DNA of 64,000 bases from Polyangium sp. y55x31 (GCF_029946505.1 NZ_JARZHG010000025.1:1-64000); one strand, 5' to 3'; positions 8,408 through 16,995 are shown, counted from the stretch's first letter. The notes: a model not told the origin generated them from the sequence alone. Numbers and translations are program-made.

Positions 8408-8425
8408 CTTACATGCCGCTTACAT
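8408..8425 (-). promoter_or_regulatory. Direct-repeat operator ATGTAAG-N4-ATGTAAG
   Basis: Read on the minus strand this is ATGTAAGCGGCATGTAAG, differing from the element at 5637-5654 by one spacer base. It lies 54 bases upstream of the lipoprotein start at 8353 and just downstream of the regulator's stop at 8440. Confidence 0.65.
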
Positions 8426-8439
8426 TCGTGGCTCGCCGG

Positions 8440-11250
8440 CTAGCAGAACTCGATCGAGAGATCGGGGGAGAAGAAGTAGCCGAGGTCGTTCCCCACGAGG
8501 ACCTCGCGCAGCCCGAGATCACGCATGCGGGTCAGCATGACGTGGAGGCGGTTGCGCGCGGCGTCGGCCAGGATCCGCTCGCCGGGCCAGCCGATCTCGA
8601 TGAGCTGCTCGAACGAGAGAGGGCGGGACCGCGCGGCCAGGTGCGACCGCGCGAGCGCGACGAGGAGGCGACGCATCACCGGCCGGTTGGCGCACGCGAC
8701 GCGCGGGCCGCTCGGCGGCTCGAACCAGCGGCCGGTGGCATCGAGCCGCAGGACGCGGGGCGCCGCGGGGGCCGGGGACGCGTGCGTCGCGAGCGCACTG
8801 CCGAGGAGGCGCGCGAGGACGCGCAGCTCGGTGACCCATCGAGCGCCCGCGTCGTTCGCGGTCGCGAGCACGGCGCCGAGCCGTCGCTGGGCGCCGCCTT
8901 CGAGCTCGGCCGCGGCCCCGCTGTCGCCTCTCGTTCGAGCGCGCTGGGCCTCGGCGAGATCGAGGAAGCCCTTGCAGATCTCGAGCGCTGGCAGGTGCGC
9001 CTCGGCGCCGGTGTCGAGGTCGCGCTCGGCCGCTGCGAGCAGCTCGCGCGCCTCGTCGATGTGGCCGACCGCGGCCTCGATCACGCTCGAAACGACCGTG
9101 ACGAGCCCCGAGTAGACATGGCGGCCGAACATGCGCAGCCGTGGGAGCGTTTCGCGGAGCTCGAGCCGCGCTTCGAGAGCGCGCCCCTGCTCGAAGAGCA
9201 CGACCGCTCCGCACGCCAGCGCGGCCACCTCCAGGGTGTGCTCGCCGGCGGCGCGCGCCGCGTCGCGGGCCTCGCGATAGCGAAGGGAGGCCTCGCTCGG
9301 ATCGCCGGCTTCGAGCGCGGCGTGCCCCAGGCCGAGCAGCAGGCGCGGGGGCGGCGCGAGGCCGAGCGCTCGGGCGTGCGCGAGCGCCTGCTCGGCGTAC
9401 GCATGCGCGGCTTCGAGCTCGCCGGCGTCGAGGTGCACGTACATGAGCTCGAGGCGCATGCTCAGCTCGAAGGGAGCTTCACCCACGTCGCGGAAGCGCT
9501 CGAGCGCCTGCTCGACGAGCTGCCGCGCCCGCGGTTGTTCTCCGCGCAGGCGGGCGACGAAGCCGAGCATCGCATACGCGAGACCCTCGAGGCGGCGGTC
9601 GCCGACGTCGATCGCGAGGCGCCGCGCGTGTTCGGCGGCGCTCTGGCTCTCGTCGAGGCGCCCGCGCAGGAGCAGCACGAGCGCGAGAAAGCGCCGCGCC
9701 AACGACTCGAGCGACGCGTCCTTCGCGCGCACGGCGAGCGCCACCGCCTCGTCGAAATCGCGTTCGCTCACGTCGAGCCTCGCGACGCGCCAGGCCACGC
9801 GCCCGCGAGCGATCAGCGCATGGCCGCGGACGCGCGGATCCACCTCGGCCGCCGAGGGATGCGCGAGCGCTTCGTCGAGCCAGAGCAGGTGCGCCGAAGG
9901 GGAGCCGTCGTGCCAGCGCGGCTCCTCGAGCGCCACGAGGATCCGGAGCGCGGCCTCCACGTCCTTCGGAGAGCTCGACGAGAGGCCTCGGCGCACGACC
10001 GCGAGCAGGTTTTCACGCTCGACGAGCAGCCGCCGCGCGGCGGCGCTCGGGTCTTTGCGTGTGAGCGCGGCCCCGCGCTCGGCGTACGCGAGGAAGTAGC
10101 GCGTGTGGCGCTCGAATACCGCGGCCCGCCCCTCCGATGCCGCGAGCCTCTCCTCGGCGTACTTGCGCACGCTCAGGTACATCGTGAGCCCCGGCTCGCC
10201 TATGCCGTCGTCATACCGCGTATGGATCAGGAGCGACTTGTCGCGCAGCGCCTGCAGGGCCTCGAGCGCGGCGTCGCCGCCAGGATCGAGCACCGCTTCG
10301 GCGGCATCGGCGCCAATGCGACCGTGAAAGACCGCGCACTGCGCAAAGGCTTCCTGCTCCCAGGGCGCGAGGAGCCCCCACGACCAGTCGATCGCGTCGC
10401 GCAGGGTCGACTGGCGGCCAGCGGTTTTGCCCCGTCGCCCGAGGACGTCGATGCGCCGCTCGAGGCGCTCGAGCAGCTCGGCCGGCGTGAGCGTGCCAAA
10501 GCGCGCGGCCGCGAGCTCGATGGCGAGCGGGAGTCCGTCGAGCTCCCGCACGAGGCGCGCCACGACGGGCGCATCGGCCGGCGTCGGGTCGTACGAGGGG
10601 TAGACCTCGCGGACGCGCACGATCCACAAGGCGACGGCTTCGCTGCCGGCGAGGTCGTCCTGCTCGGGCAACGAGAGTGGGGCGAGCTCGTGCACGACCT
10701 CGCCGGGGATGCGCAATCGCTCGCGGCTCGTCACCAGGAGCTGCAGTTCGGGAATGGAGGCGAGCCACGCGCCCACCGTCGCGTCCGCTTGCTCGACGAC
10801 GTGCTCGAAATGGTCGAGCACCAGGAGCGCGGGCCCGAACGCCGCGAGGGATCGGATCATCCGCTCCGTCAATTCGTGCTCGCCGGCCCCTTCGGGTTCG
10901 GGCACGCCGATCGCGCGCGCGACGGCGGCGCGGATTCCGGCGGCCCCGCGCGCGCCTTCGAGGTCGCAGAAGCCGACCCGCAGCGGCTCGTCACGGGAGG
11001 GATCCTCGAGCCTGGCAGCGAGGCGCGCCGCGAGCGCGGTCTTGCCGATCCCCGCGGTGCCGGTGAGCGTGACGAGCGGCGCCCCTTCGGCGATGAGCTG
11101 CCCGACGCGGGCGAGGTCGGCGTCGCGGCCGACGAACCCGCGTTCGGCGAGACGCGGCCGGCCTCGGAGCACGCGTTCTTGCTCGGGAGCGCCCGTCGCG
11201 GGTTCACCGAAGGCGGGCGCGTGGGACCGTGGACGTGCGCGGATCGACAT
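8440..11250 (-). CDS. STAND (NB-ARC) ATPase, TPR and winged-helix transcriptional regulator
   Basis: A 936-residue protein. Near residue 40 is FVGRDADL, then Walker A GTAGIGKT (about 64-71), Walker B LLVLDHFEH, the TSRERL sensor motif and the GLPLAIELAAAR motif of NB-ARC/STAND ATPases. A long TPR-like helical array (about 400-830) follows. The last 80 residues resemble an OmpR/SARP-type winged helix (RRLLVALARSH ... DAARNRLHVMLTRMRDLGL ... NDLGYFF). It is probably an ATP-switched regulator that oligomerises when a ligand binds. ATG at 11250 has GGAGG 8 bases upstream. Unlike AfsR, the DNA-binding domain is C-terminal. Two heptamer-repeat operators flank its neighbours, which are its likely targets. 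Confidence 0.85.
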   Translation of the reverse strand: MSIRARPRSHAPAFGEPATGAPEQERVLRGRPRLAERGFVGRDADLARVGQLIAEGAPLVTLTGTAGIGKTALAARLAARLEDPSRDEPLRVGFCDLEGARGAAGIRAAVARAIGVPEPEGAGEHELTERMIRSLAAFGPALLVLDHFEHVVEQADATVGAWLASIPELQLLVTSRERLRIPGEVVHELAPLSLPEQDDLAGSEAVALWIVRVREVYPSYDPTPADAPVVARLVRELDGLPLAIELAAARFGTLTPAELLERLERRIDVLGRRGKTAGRQSTLRDAIDWSWGLLAPWEQEAFAQCAVFHGRIGADAAEAVLDPGGDAALEALQALRDKSLLIHTRYDDGIGEPGLTMYLSVRKYAEERLAASEGRAAVFERHTRYFLAYAERGAALTRKDPSAAARRLLVERENLLAVVRRGLSSSSPKDVEAALRILVALEEPRWHDGSPSAHLLWLDEALAHPSAAEVDPRVRGHALIARGRVAWRVARLDVSERDFDEAVALAVRAKDASLESLARRFLALVLLLRGRLDESQSAAEHARRLAIDVGDRRLEGLAYAMLGFVARLRGEQPRARQLVEQALERFRDVGEAPFELSMRLELMYVHLDAGELEAAHAYAEQALAHARALGLAPPPRLLLGLGHAALEAGDPSEASLRYREARDAARAAGEHTLEVAALACGAVVLFEQGRALEARLELRETLPRLRMFGRHVYSGLVTVVSSVIEAAVGHIDEARELLAAAERDLDTGAEAHLPALEICKGFLDLAEAQRARTRGDSGAAAELEGGAQRRLGAVLATANDAGARWVTELRVLARLLGSALATHASPAPAAPRVLRLDATGRWFEPPSGPRVACANRPVMRRLLVALARSHLAARSRPLSFEQLIEIGWPGERILADAARNRLHVMLTRMRDLGLREVLVGNDLGYFFSPDLSIEFC

Positions 11251-11586
11251 CGCGGCAGCCTCCGTCGCGAGCCGCAGCGATGAACGAACGCGTCCTCTCG
11301 TCACTTTTGATGCCAAGGACCGATGCTACGCCCGCGGCATCGAGCGGGAAAGCACGATGAACGTTTCGCCGAGGGGGCTGCCCGCCGAAGGCGCGGAGGT
11401 GATGCGCTTCGTCGACGAGGTGCGGGCGGCACGGGGGACGAGGCATGCAGCGAGGAAGAGCCGGGCGCGCATCACGTGAGCGATGCGAGTGCGCGAGGAG
11501 ATGACGCGTCGAGATCGGAGACAACCCCCGGGGAGTTCGGGCACCGGTCCTATGCTTCGGGGGCCGTGTGACTGGACAATCGGGTT
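11251..11586. other. Intergenic region at left end of the island
   Basis: No convincing gene was seen. Short open frames on both strands have no motif or ribosome site. It separates the resident STAND regulator from the mobile-element region, so one island boundary may lie here. No copy of the tRNA-Leu 3' end was found by eye. Confidence 0.4.
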
Positions 11587-12015
11587 TTGGCGGAAGGGTT
11601 TGTCGGGGAGGTCGAGCGGGGTACGGGTGGGTCGACGAGCTCCGTCGGAAAGGGCCAGCCTGTACTTCGGCAAGGAAAACGCGACGCTCGGGAGTTTCGT
11701 GTCCGGGTGGGTGCCCGCGTGCGTGAGCTGCGCCTGCATCGGGGGATGACGCAGGCAAAGCTCGCGGATGCGAGCGGCTTGTCCAGGGGGGATCTGTCGA
11801 GCATCGAGCGCGCCCGCGTCAACGCGACGATGATCCCAATTTACCGCATTGCGGCAGCGCTCGACGTCGTGCCCATGTTCATGTTTACGGGCGCTAATGA
11901 AGACGAATTGTCGCGAGAGTTGGACAAGTTGAGGTTTCTCCCGGCGCGCGAGGCGACGCGGGTGCTGAACGATTGGGCGAGAAGAGTCCAGCGTTCCTTC
12001 GCTCGTGGGATGTGA
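11587..12015 (+). CDS. XRE-family helix-turn-helix regulator
   Basis: The recognisable domain is an XRE/Cro HTH: VRELRLHRGMTQAKLADASGLSRGDLSSIERARVNATMIPIYRIAAAL. It is followed by a 35-residue tail and lacks a second domain. The longest frame opens with a TTG at 11587, but the first 40 residues look non-conserved. A GTG closer to the HTH (around 11706-11730) may be the true start, giving about 95-105 residues. It lies immediately before an integrase fragment, a common setting for element-borne regulators. It may control excision genes that are now lost. Confidence 0.7.
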   Translation: MAEGFVGEVERGTGGSTSSVGKGQPVLRQGKRDAREFRVRVGARVRELRLHRGMTQAKLADASGLSRGDLSSIERARVNATMIPIYRIAAALDVVPMFMFTGANEDELSRELDKLRFLPAREATRVLNDWARRVQRSFARGM

Positions 12016-12049
12016 CGCATGAGCTGAGCTTCTTGCTGGCACGCGAGAT

Positions 12050-12296
12050 CATCGCTCCTCCATCGGCTCTGCGCGATGGCGGTGTTTCCGCTGCGGGTAA
12101 TTGCGGCGAGCCCGTTGCCGAAGGGGTTCTTGCCGAAGGTGGGGTCCGGGAAGGCGAAGGGGTGGATCTACCCGGACGTGCGGTTGATCGGGTCGCCCGA
12201 GGGGCCGCTCGCGTGGCGGGTGTTTTATCGGTTCCTGCATCGCGAGGGGCTGCGGCTGGGCGAGGCGGCGAGGCTCACGTGGGGGGACTTCGATCG
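12050..12296 (+). pseudogene. Tyrosine recombinase (integrase) internal fragment
   Basis: Translation LLHRLCAMAVFPLR ... LPKGFLPKVGSGKAKGW ... FYRFLHREGLRLGEAARLTWGDFD aligns without gaps or frame breaks to residues about 67-148 of the integrase at 15909-16991. It has lost everything upstream and the whole catalytic C-terminus (HxxR, GH and Tyr). Codon choice differs strongly from the intact copy, so it is a different family member, not a recent duplicate. It breaks off exactly where the reverse-transcriptase fragment begins. Confidence 0.8.
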
Positions 12297-13024
12297 TAGC
12301 GGAGGGGACGCCGCAGGGATCGACGATATCGCCGCTCCTTGCCAACGTCTACCTCCATTACGCCTTTGACCTGTGGGTCCAGCAGTGGAGGCGTCAGCAG
12401 GCCAGCGGCGAAGTCATCGTCGTGCGCTACGCGGACGATTTCATCGTGGGGTTTCAGCGCAAGTCCGATGCGACGCGCTTCCGAGATGAGCTGGAGCGGC
12501 GGCTCAGAAAATTTGCCCTCGAGCTCCATCCCGAGAAGACGCGCCTGATGCGTTTTGGCCGGTTTGCTGCAGCTGACCGGCAGATCGCGGGAGAAGGTAA
12601 ACCAGAGACTTTCGAGTTTCTGGGCTTCACGCACATCTGCGGAAAGGGCAGGACCGGAAGCTACGCGCTGATGCGCTGGACCTCGGCGAGACGGATGCGT
12701 GCGAGGCTGAAGGAGCTGAAGGGCGCACTGCATCGCCGGCGACACTTGCCCATCCCGGAACAGGGGCAATGGCTCGGGAGCGTGATCCGCGGCTACTTTG
12801 CGTACCACGCGATCCCGACCAACATCGACCGCCTCTGCAGTTTTCGGACTCAGGCCATACGGCACTGGCATCGAGCGCTACAGCGTCGGAGTCAGCGCGC
12901 TCGCATGGATTGGGTACGAACAAAGCAACTGGTCGATCGATGGCTGCCGCCCGCCCGCATCCTGCATCCCTGGCCTGAAGATCGCTTTGACGCTCGTACC
13001 CGAGGCAAGAGCCGAGTGCGGTAG
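12290..13024 (+). pseudogene. 5'-truncated group II intron reverse transcriptase/maturase
   Basis: From base 12290 the frame reads EGTPQGSTISPLLANVYLHYAF (RT domain 4). Next come VRYADDFIVGF with the catalytic YADD (domain 5), LHPEKTRLMRF (domain 6), FEFLGFTH (domain 7) and the maturase (X) region ending RWLPPARILHPWPEDRF. RT domains 0-3 are missing. The 3' non-coding bases after the stop (13025-13080) resemble the end of a group II intron, but its domains V and VI were not folded here. The 5' end is fused to an integrase fragment, which indicates deletion or replacement after insertion. It is not expected to be active. Confidence 0.85.
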
Positions 13025-13085
13025 CTCCGCACGCTCGGATCTGTGCGGGGGGCGGCCCGACCCCGTCCCGGCGCAGACGCCCACG

Positions 13086-13874
13086 TCAGACGGTCGGGAC
13101 GGTGCCGCCGTCGATGATGAACTCGGCGCCGTGGATTGCGGCGGCGCGATCCGAGGCCAAGTAGGCAATGAGATCGGCAACCTCGTAGGGCTCGGCCGCA
13201 CGCCCGATCGGGATTCCGCCGATCCAGGCCATGACAGCTTGCCGTGCTTCCTCGAACGTGCCGCCATTGGCAGCCTGCATATTCTTCACCAGGTCGGCGG
13301 CGCCCTCGGTCATGATCCAGCCGGGACAGACGATGTTGACCCGGACACCCTTTGGACCCAGTTCTTTGGAAATGGATTTGCTGTAGGTCCTCAGCGCCCC
13401 CTTGGCGGCGGCGTAGGCGGTGGTTGACTCGGGCAGAGGCAGCACCGACTGGGTCGAGGTAACGTGCACCACCGCGCCATTGCCTCGCTCAATCATCTGC
13501 GGGATCAGGAGGCGATCAAGACGAACCGTCGCTAGAAGGTTCAAGTTTAGTTCTGAGAGCCAGAGGTCGTCTGTCAGTGCTACAAAGCCGCCGGGCGGCA
13601 TAGCCGATCCCCCGAGATTATGGGCCAGGATATCGATCCCGCCAAAGCGAGCAAGGGCCGCCTTGGCCAGGCGCTCCCCGCCCTCGGCCGTGGTCAGGTC
13701 CGCCTGGACGAACTCGACGCCGTCGATGGGCTCCAGGGTTCCGCGGGCTGCGGTGATAACCCGGGCGCCCCCGGCCAGGAAGCGGTCGACGGTGGCGCGG
13801 CCCAGACCCTTGCTGCCGCCGCTGACGAGCACACGTTTTCCAGCGAACTCCGCGGGATTAGCTTTGATGTTCAT
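13086..13874 (-). CDS. Short-chain dehydrogenase/reductase (SDR)
   Basis: A 262-residue classical SDR. The Rossmann cofactor motif is GGSKGLGR (TGxxxGxG type, residues 19-26). NLGG takes the place of the NNAG motif; the catalytic Ser lies in VTSTQS and Tyr-x3-Lys in YAAAKGAL. The C-terminal GAEFIIDGG signature is complete. The substrate is unknown. The ATG overlaps the stop of the NTF2-like gene by 4 bases (ATGA), so the two are translationally coupled. Codon use is less GC-biased than in neighbouring lipoprotein genes and the pair sits inside the mobile region, so it was probably acquired. A divergent LysR gene likely controls it. Confidence 0.9.
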   Translation of the reverse strand: MNIKANPAEFAGKRVLVSGGSKGLGRATVDRFLAGGARVITAARGTLEPIDGVEFVQADLTTAEGGERLAKAALARFGGIDILAHNLGGSAMPPGGFVALTDDLWLSELNLNLLATVRLDRLLIPQMIERGNGAVVHVTSTQSVLPLPESTTAYAAAKGALRTYSKSISKELGPKGVRVNIVCPGWIMTEGAADLVKNMQAANGGTFEEARQAVMAWIGGIPIGRAAEPYEVADLIAYLASDRAAAIHGAEFIIDGGTVPTV

Positions 13875-14200
13875 ATCGTGATCCCCAGTGCTTTGATGGC
13901 GTCGTTTTCGAGCGTGAAGCGATAGGTGAAGCGGATCGGGCTGCCCTTGAAGTCGCCATGGGCAAGACCTTCGACCACGACCTGACCGTCCTCATGGCGA
14001 ACGGCATCCGGCGTGAAGATCGCCTTGACGGCGATCACCTCGTCTTCAAACAAGGTTCGCAGCTCGGCGTGGCCCTCGTGACGTTTTCCGTTGTCCGAGA
14101 GGACCGCATCGGCGGCAAAAGGCTTCAGCATGCCGTCCACATCGAGTCGTGCGTTTGCCTCGACATAGGCGGCTATGGGTTTGGGGAGTGCGGGCGTCAT
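13871..14200 (-). CDS. SnoaL/NTF2-like fold protein
   Basis: A 109-residue protein of the SnoaL-like/NTF2 superfamily. It has an N-terminal helix (PKPIAAYVEANARLDVDGML), then FAADAVLSDNGKRHEGHAEL and the curved-sheet pattern ending RFTYRFTLENDAIKAL. Such proteins bind or isomerise small hydrophobic molecules, or act as orphan domains; no catalytic residue can be assigned here. ATG at 14200 has GGAG 7 bases upstream. It is the first gene of a two-gene operon with the SDR and is transcribed away from the LysR gene. Confidence 0.85.
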   Translation of the reverse strand: MTPALPKPIAAYVEANARLDVDGMLKPFAADAVLSDNGKRHEGHAELRTLFEDEVIAVKAIFTPDAVRHEDGQVVVEGLAHGDFKGSPIRFTYRFTLENDAIKALGITI

Positions 14201-14284
14201 GAGTGTTCTCCTCTGCGTTGTTCGCTTCGGAGACACTAGTCTCGCCCAACAAAAAAGAGAACGCGCGGAATCGTGCATGCTATA

Positions 14285-14297
14285 TGTAGCCAGGCTA
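14285..14297. promoter_or_regulatory. Candidate LysR operator (T-N11-A dyad)
   Basis: TGTAGCCAGGCTA fits the T-N11-A rule for LysR-type regulators and contains the dyad TAGCC-A-GGCTA. It lies between the divergent LysR and NTF2-like/SDR genes, directly upstream of the LysR start, where autoregulatory sites normally sit. Confidence 0.55.
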
Positions 14298-14301
14298 AAC
14301 A

Positions 14302-15210
14302 ATGCGTGACGACCTATCCGGGCTTCGGGCCCTCCTCTGCGTGGCCGAAAAGCGGAGCTTCCGGGCGGCGGCCGCCGAGCTGGGGGTGACGCCATCTGCC
14401 GTCAGTCAGATCGTTCGCGCCCTCGAAGAGCGCGTCGGTGTGCGCCTGCTTCAACGAACCACACGCAACGTCGGTTTGACCGAGGCCGGTGAGCACTTCA
14501 TCGGGCAGCTCAGGCCTGCATTCGACGGCATCGACGCCGCGTTCGAGTCGCTCATGGCCATGAACGGACGCCCATCGGGTCTGTTGCGCCTGACGATGCT
14601 CCGAACCGGCTACAACGACGTCCTCAAGCCGAAGCTCGCGGCCTTTCTCGCCGCGTACCCCGACATCCGAATCGACATCTGTCTCCAGGAGGCGCTGTCG
14701 AACATCGTAGTCGAAGGCTTCGACGCGGGGATTCGCCTCGGCCACAGCCTCGATCGCGAGATGATCGCTGTTCGCGTTAGCCCGGACCAGCGCCTCGTGG
14801 TCGTCGGCTCACCGGACTACTTCGCGCGCCGAGGCAAGCCCACGCATCCGCGCGAGCTTCACGGGCACGAGTGCATTGGTCTGCGCATGTCGACGGGCGC
14901 AGTCGCCCGGTGGAAGTTCGTCGAGGGCGACAAGGAGTTCGAGCTGGTCGTCGACGGCCGCGTCGTGACCAACGAGGGATCGGTATTGGTAGACGCCGCC
15001 GTCGAGGGCGTCGGACTCGCCTACGTCTTCGAAGACATGGTGAGCGGGCTCGTGTCCGAGAAGCGACTCGTGCGGGTGCTCGATGGGTATTGCCCGCACA
15101 TCCCGGGCTATTTCCTCTACTACCCGAGCCGGCTGAACCTCGCCCCCAAGCTCGAGGTGCTGATCGACTTTCTAAAGATAGGTAGAAGGCGCGGCAAAAA
15201 GTACGCGTGA
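14302..15210 (+). CDS. LysR-family transcriptional regulator
   Basis: A 302-residue standard-length LTTR. The N-terminal winged HTH is LLCVAEKRSFRAAAAELGVTPSAVSQIVRALEERVGVRLLQRTTRNVGLTEAG. A periplasmic-binding-like effector domain follows from about residue 90. The closest recognisable subgroup is the CrgA/DsdC-like set often found beside oxidoreductase genes (the GLLRL and EALSNIVVEGFDAGIRLGHSLDREM pattern). It is divergent from the NTF2-like/SDR operon with a T-N11-A site between them, the classic regulator-target layout. No strong ribosome site precedes ATG at 14302, so expression may be low. The inducer is unknown. Confidence 0.92.
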   Translation: MRDDLSGLRALLCVAEKRSFRAAAAELGVTPSAVSQIVRALEERVGVRLLQRTTRNVGLTEAGEHFIGQLRPAFDGIDAAFESLMAMNGRPSGLLRLTMLRTGYNDVLKPKLAAFLAAYPDIRIDICLQEALSNIVVEGFDAGIRLGHSLDREMIAVRVSPDQRLVVVGSPDYFARRGKPTHPRELHGHECIGLRMSTGAVARWKFVEGDKEFELVVDGRVVTNEGSVLVDAAVEGVGLAYVFEDMVSGLVSEKRLVRVLDGYCPHIPGYFLYYPSRLNLAPKLEVLIDFLKIGRRRGKKYA

Positions 15211-15908
15211 CGGGGACCGTCGCGGCAAGGCGCGACCCGCATCGGCGCCACGCCCGACCCGGGACTCGCGAGACGGTATCCCCTGCATGAACCCCGTCGT
15301 GGCGGGACGCCTCCGCGGCGCGCATGCTCGCGGGCGTGGAGGTCCACTCAGCCCGTCGTAACCTGCTGTTCCGCGGACGTCGCGGCGGGGACGGTGACGT
15401 GGCCGATCGGCCGTTCGAGTTCGGCGGAGTCGAGCCGGGCGCGCGTTGCGGCCCAGTGACTGGAAGCAAACCCTCGAGCACACCGACGCTCGTCAGCGGC
15501 TCGACAGGAGCATCTGGCGCCGCGTTTCGAGCACGCCACCCTCGTCCTGACTTCGAGCGCGGTGCGGTCGTGGGGGCCCACGAATCCGCGCCTTCGTCGG
15601 CTCGGGTTTGTCGGACATGAACATTCCGAGCAGGCCTCGAAGGTGCGTCGGACGTCGACGTCGCTTGTTCGCCACGCTCGGACGGTTTGGTCGAGCTGCG
15701 ACGCCGCGACGAGCTCTCGATGCCTCCCGGGCGACCATCAAGGCCCTCGGGCGCACCCGCGCGGTTGCCACCTACGCTTCGGCCCCCCGCAGAACCACGC
15801 TTTCTCGCGGGCTTCGGGCGTGCTGCCTCTCCCAGAGGCCCATCCACGACGAACTCGTCACGCTGCGGCATCGCGGCGGAAGGTTACGCAGCAGCCTCGA
15901 GCGACGCC
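15211..15908. other. Long region without a recognisable gene
   Basis: About 700 bases between the LysR gene and the conserved start of the integrase. Several frames are open but give Arg/Pro-rich translations without motifs. The region probably holds decayed element DNA, including the lost 5' end of the integrase, since family members usually have an N-terminal core-binding extension not seen here. Confidence 0.45.
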
Positions 15909-16991
15909 ATGATGCAGGAGGCCGAACGGATACACCATATCAAACAGAAACGCACCGCCGAAGACGACGCCGGCCGCCTCGAGCTCTACGTCTATCCCTT
16001 CGTCGGCGAAGTCCCTATCGACCGCTTCACCCTCGACCACGCCGAAGCCGTCATGCGTGCCCTCCCCGCCAAACGCGCGCCCGCCACGCGCCGCCACGTC
16101 GCGCAGCTCCTTCACCGCATCTGCAAAATGGCCGTCTTCCCGCTCCGGCTCATCCCGCAAAACCCCCTCCCACCCGGATTCCTCCCCAAAATCCCGCCCG
16201 GCAAAGCCAAGGGATGGCTCTATCCCGACGAAGACGCCACGCTCCTCGCCTCCCCTGCCGTTCCCCTCGCCTACCGCGTCCTCTACGGCTTCCTCCACCG
16301 CGAAGGCCCTCGCGTCACCGAAGCCACTCGCCTCCGCTGGGCCGACGTCGACCTCGTCCGCGGCGCGATCACCCTCGACAAGAACAAGACCGACGACCCT
16401 CGCGCATGGGCCCTCTCCCGCGGCGTCGCGTCCGCCCTCCGCGCCTTCCGCGAGCTACGGGCCCGCGAAGGCGTCCCCGTCTCCGACCACGACCTCGTGT
16501 TCACCGACGAAGACGGCGCCCCGATCCCCGAGCGCCACCAGGCCGACCGCTACCGCGATCACCTCACCGCCGCCGACATCACCCGCGCCGCCCTGTTCGA
16601 GCGCACGAAGGCGCGCCAGCCCATCCGCATCCACGACACGCGGGCGACCTTCATCACCATCGGCCTGGCAAACGGCCGCTCCGAGGCGTGGGTCCAGGAT
16701 CGAACCGGCCACAAGTCGAGCGTGATGATCAATCGCTATCGCCGCGCCGCCCGCACAGCCGCCGAACTCAATCTCGGCGACCTCGCACCGCTCGATCGCG
16801 CCATCCCCGAGCTCGCCCGCACGATGCGACCCGAAAAGGCGACGGAAAAGGCGACGCGTTCCGCGATCCCCGCCCTGCTCGCCCAGCTAAAACCCCAACA
16901 ACTTCCGCCTAGTAGCCCCACCCGGACTCGAACCGGGACGCCCTTTCGGGCCGCGGATTTTAAATCCGCCGCGTCTACCATTCCGCCATAG
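15909..16991 (+). CDS. Tyrosine recombinase (integrase), probably 5'-decayed
   Basis: The recognisable integrase starts near 15909. Its core-binding part is VYPFVGEVPIDRFTLDHAEAVM. The catalytic residues, counted from 15909, are Arg135 (GPRVTEATRLRW), His242/Arg245 (IHDTRATF), His268 (TGHKS) and Tyr277 (INRYRR), so the active site is complete. The last 25 or so codons run antisense through the tRNA-Leu gene (translation RTRTGTPFRAADFK), and the stop lies inside the tRNA. This placement is typical of an element integrated at a tRNA 3' end. The N-terminus looks short for the family and no good start site is visible, so function is doubtful. Confidence 0.75.
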   Translation: MMQEAERIHHIKQKRTAEDDAGRLELYVYPFVGEVPIDRFTLDHAEAVMRALPAKRAPATRRHVAQLLHRICKMAVFPLRLIPQNPLPPGFLPKIPPGKAKGWLYPDEDATLLASPAVPLAYRVLYGFLHREGPRVTEATRLRWADVDLVRGAITLDKNKTDDPRAWALSRGVASALRAFRELRAREGVPVSDHDLVFTDEDGAPIPERHQADRYRDHLTAADITRAALFERTKARQPIRIHDTRATFITIGLANGRSEAWVQDRTGHKSSVMINRYRRAARTAAELNLGDLAPLDRAIPELARTMRPEKATEKATRSAIPALLAQLKPQQLPPSSPTRTRTGTPFRAADFKSAASTIPP

Positions 16992-16995
16992 GGCC
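16913..16995 (-). tRNA. tRNA-Leu (anticodon UAA)
   Basis: An 83-nt class II tRNA without encoded CCA. The acceptor GGCCCTA pairs with TGGGGCT, and the D arm is GCGGAATGGTAGACGC. The anticodon stem GCGGA/TCCGC carries loop TTTAAAA, giving anticodon TAA. A variable arm precedes the T arm CCCGG-TTCGAGT-CCGGG. The integrase frame overlaps it fully on the other strand. Confidence 0.93.

Noticed and set aside
8413-11283. 956-codon open frame on the plus strand opposite the STAND regulator
   Set aside because: It is a GC-skew shadow: the translation is Arg/Glu-rich without motifs, while the minus strand codes for a recognisable ATPase/TPR protein.
11326-12042. 238-codon minus-strand frame opposite the XRE gene
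   Set aside because: No domain, His/Arg/Pro-rich translation, and it covers the XRE HTH on the other strand.
12290-13024. RT gene as part of a retron, DGR or antiphage RT system
   Set aside because: Motifs and the maturase-like end match group II intron proteins. No msr/msd-like RNA, template/variable repeat or effector gene is nearby, and the N-terminal RT half is missing.
14777-15871. 364-codon minus-strand frame over the LysR 3' end and the following gap
   Set aside because: Low-complexity Arg/Ser/Pro translation without motifs or ribosome site.
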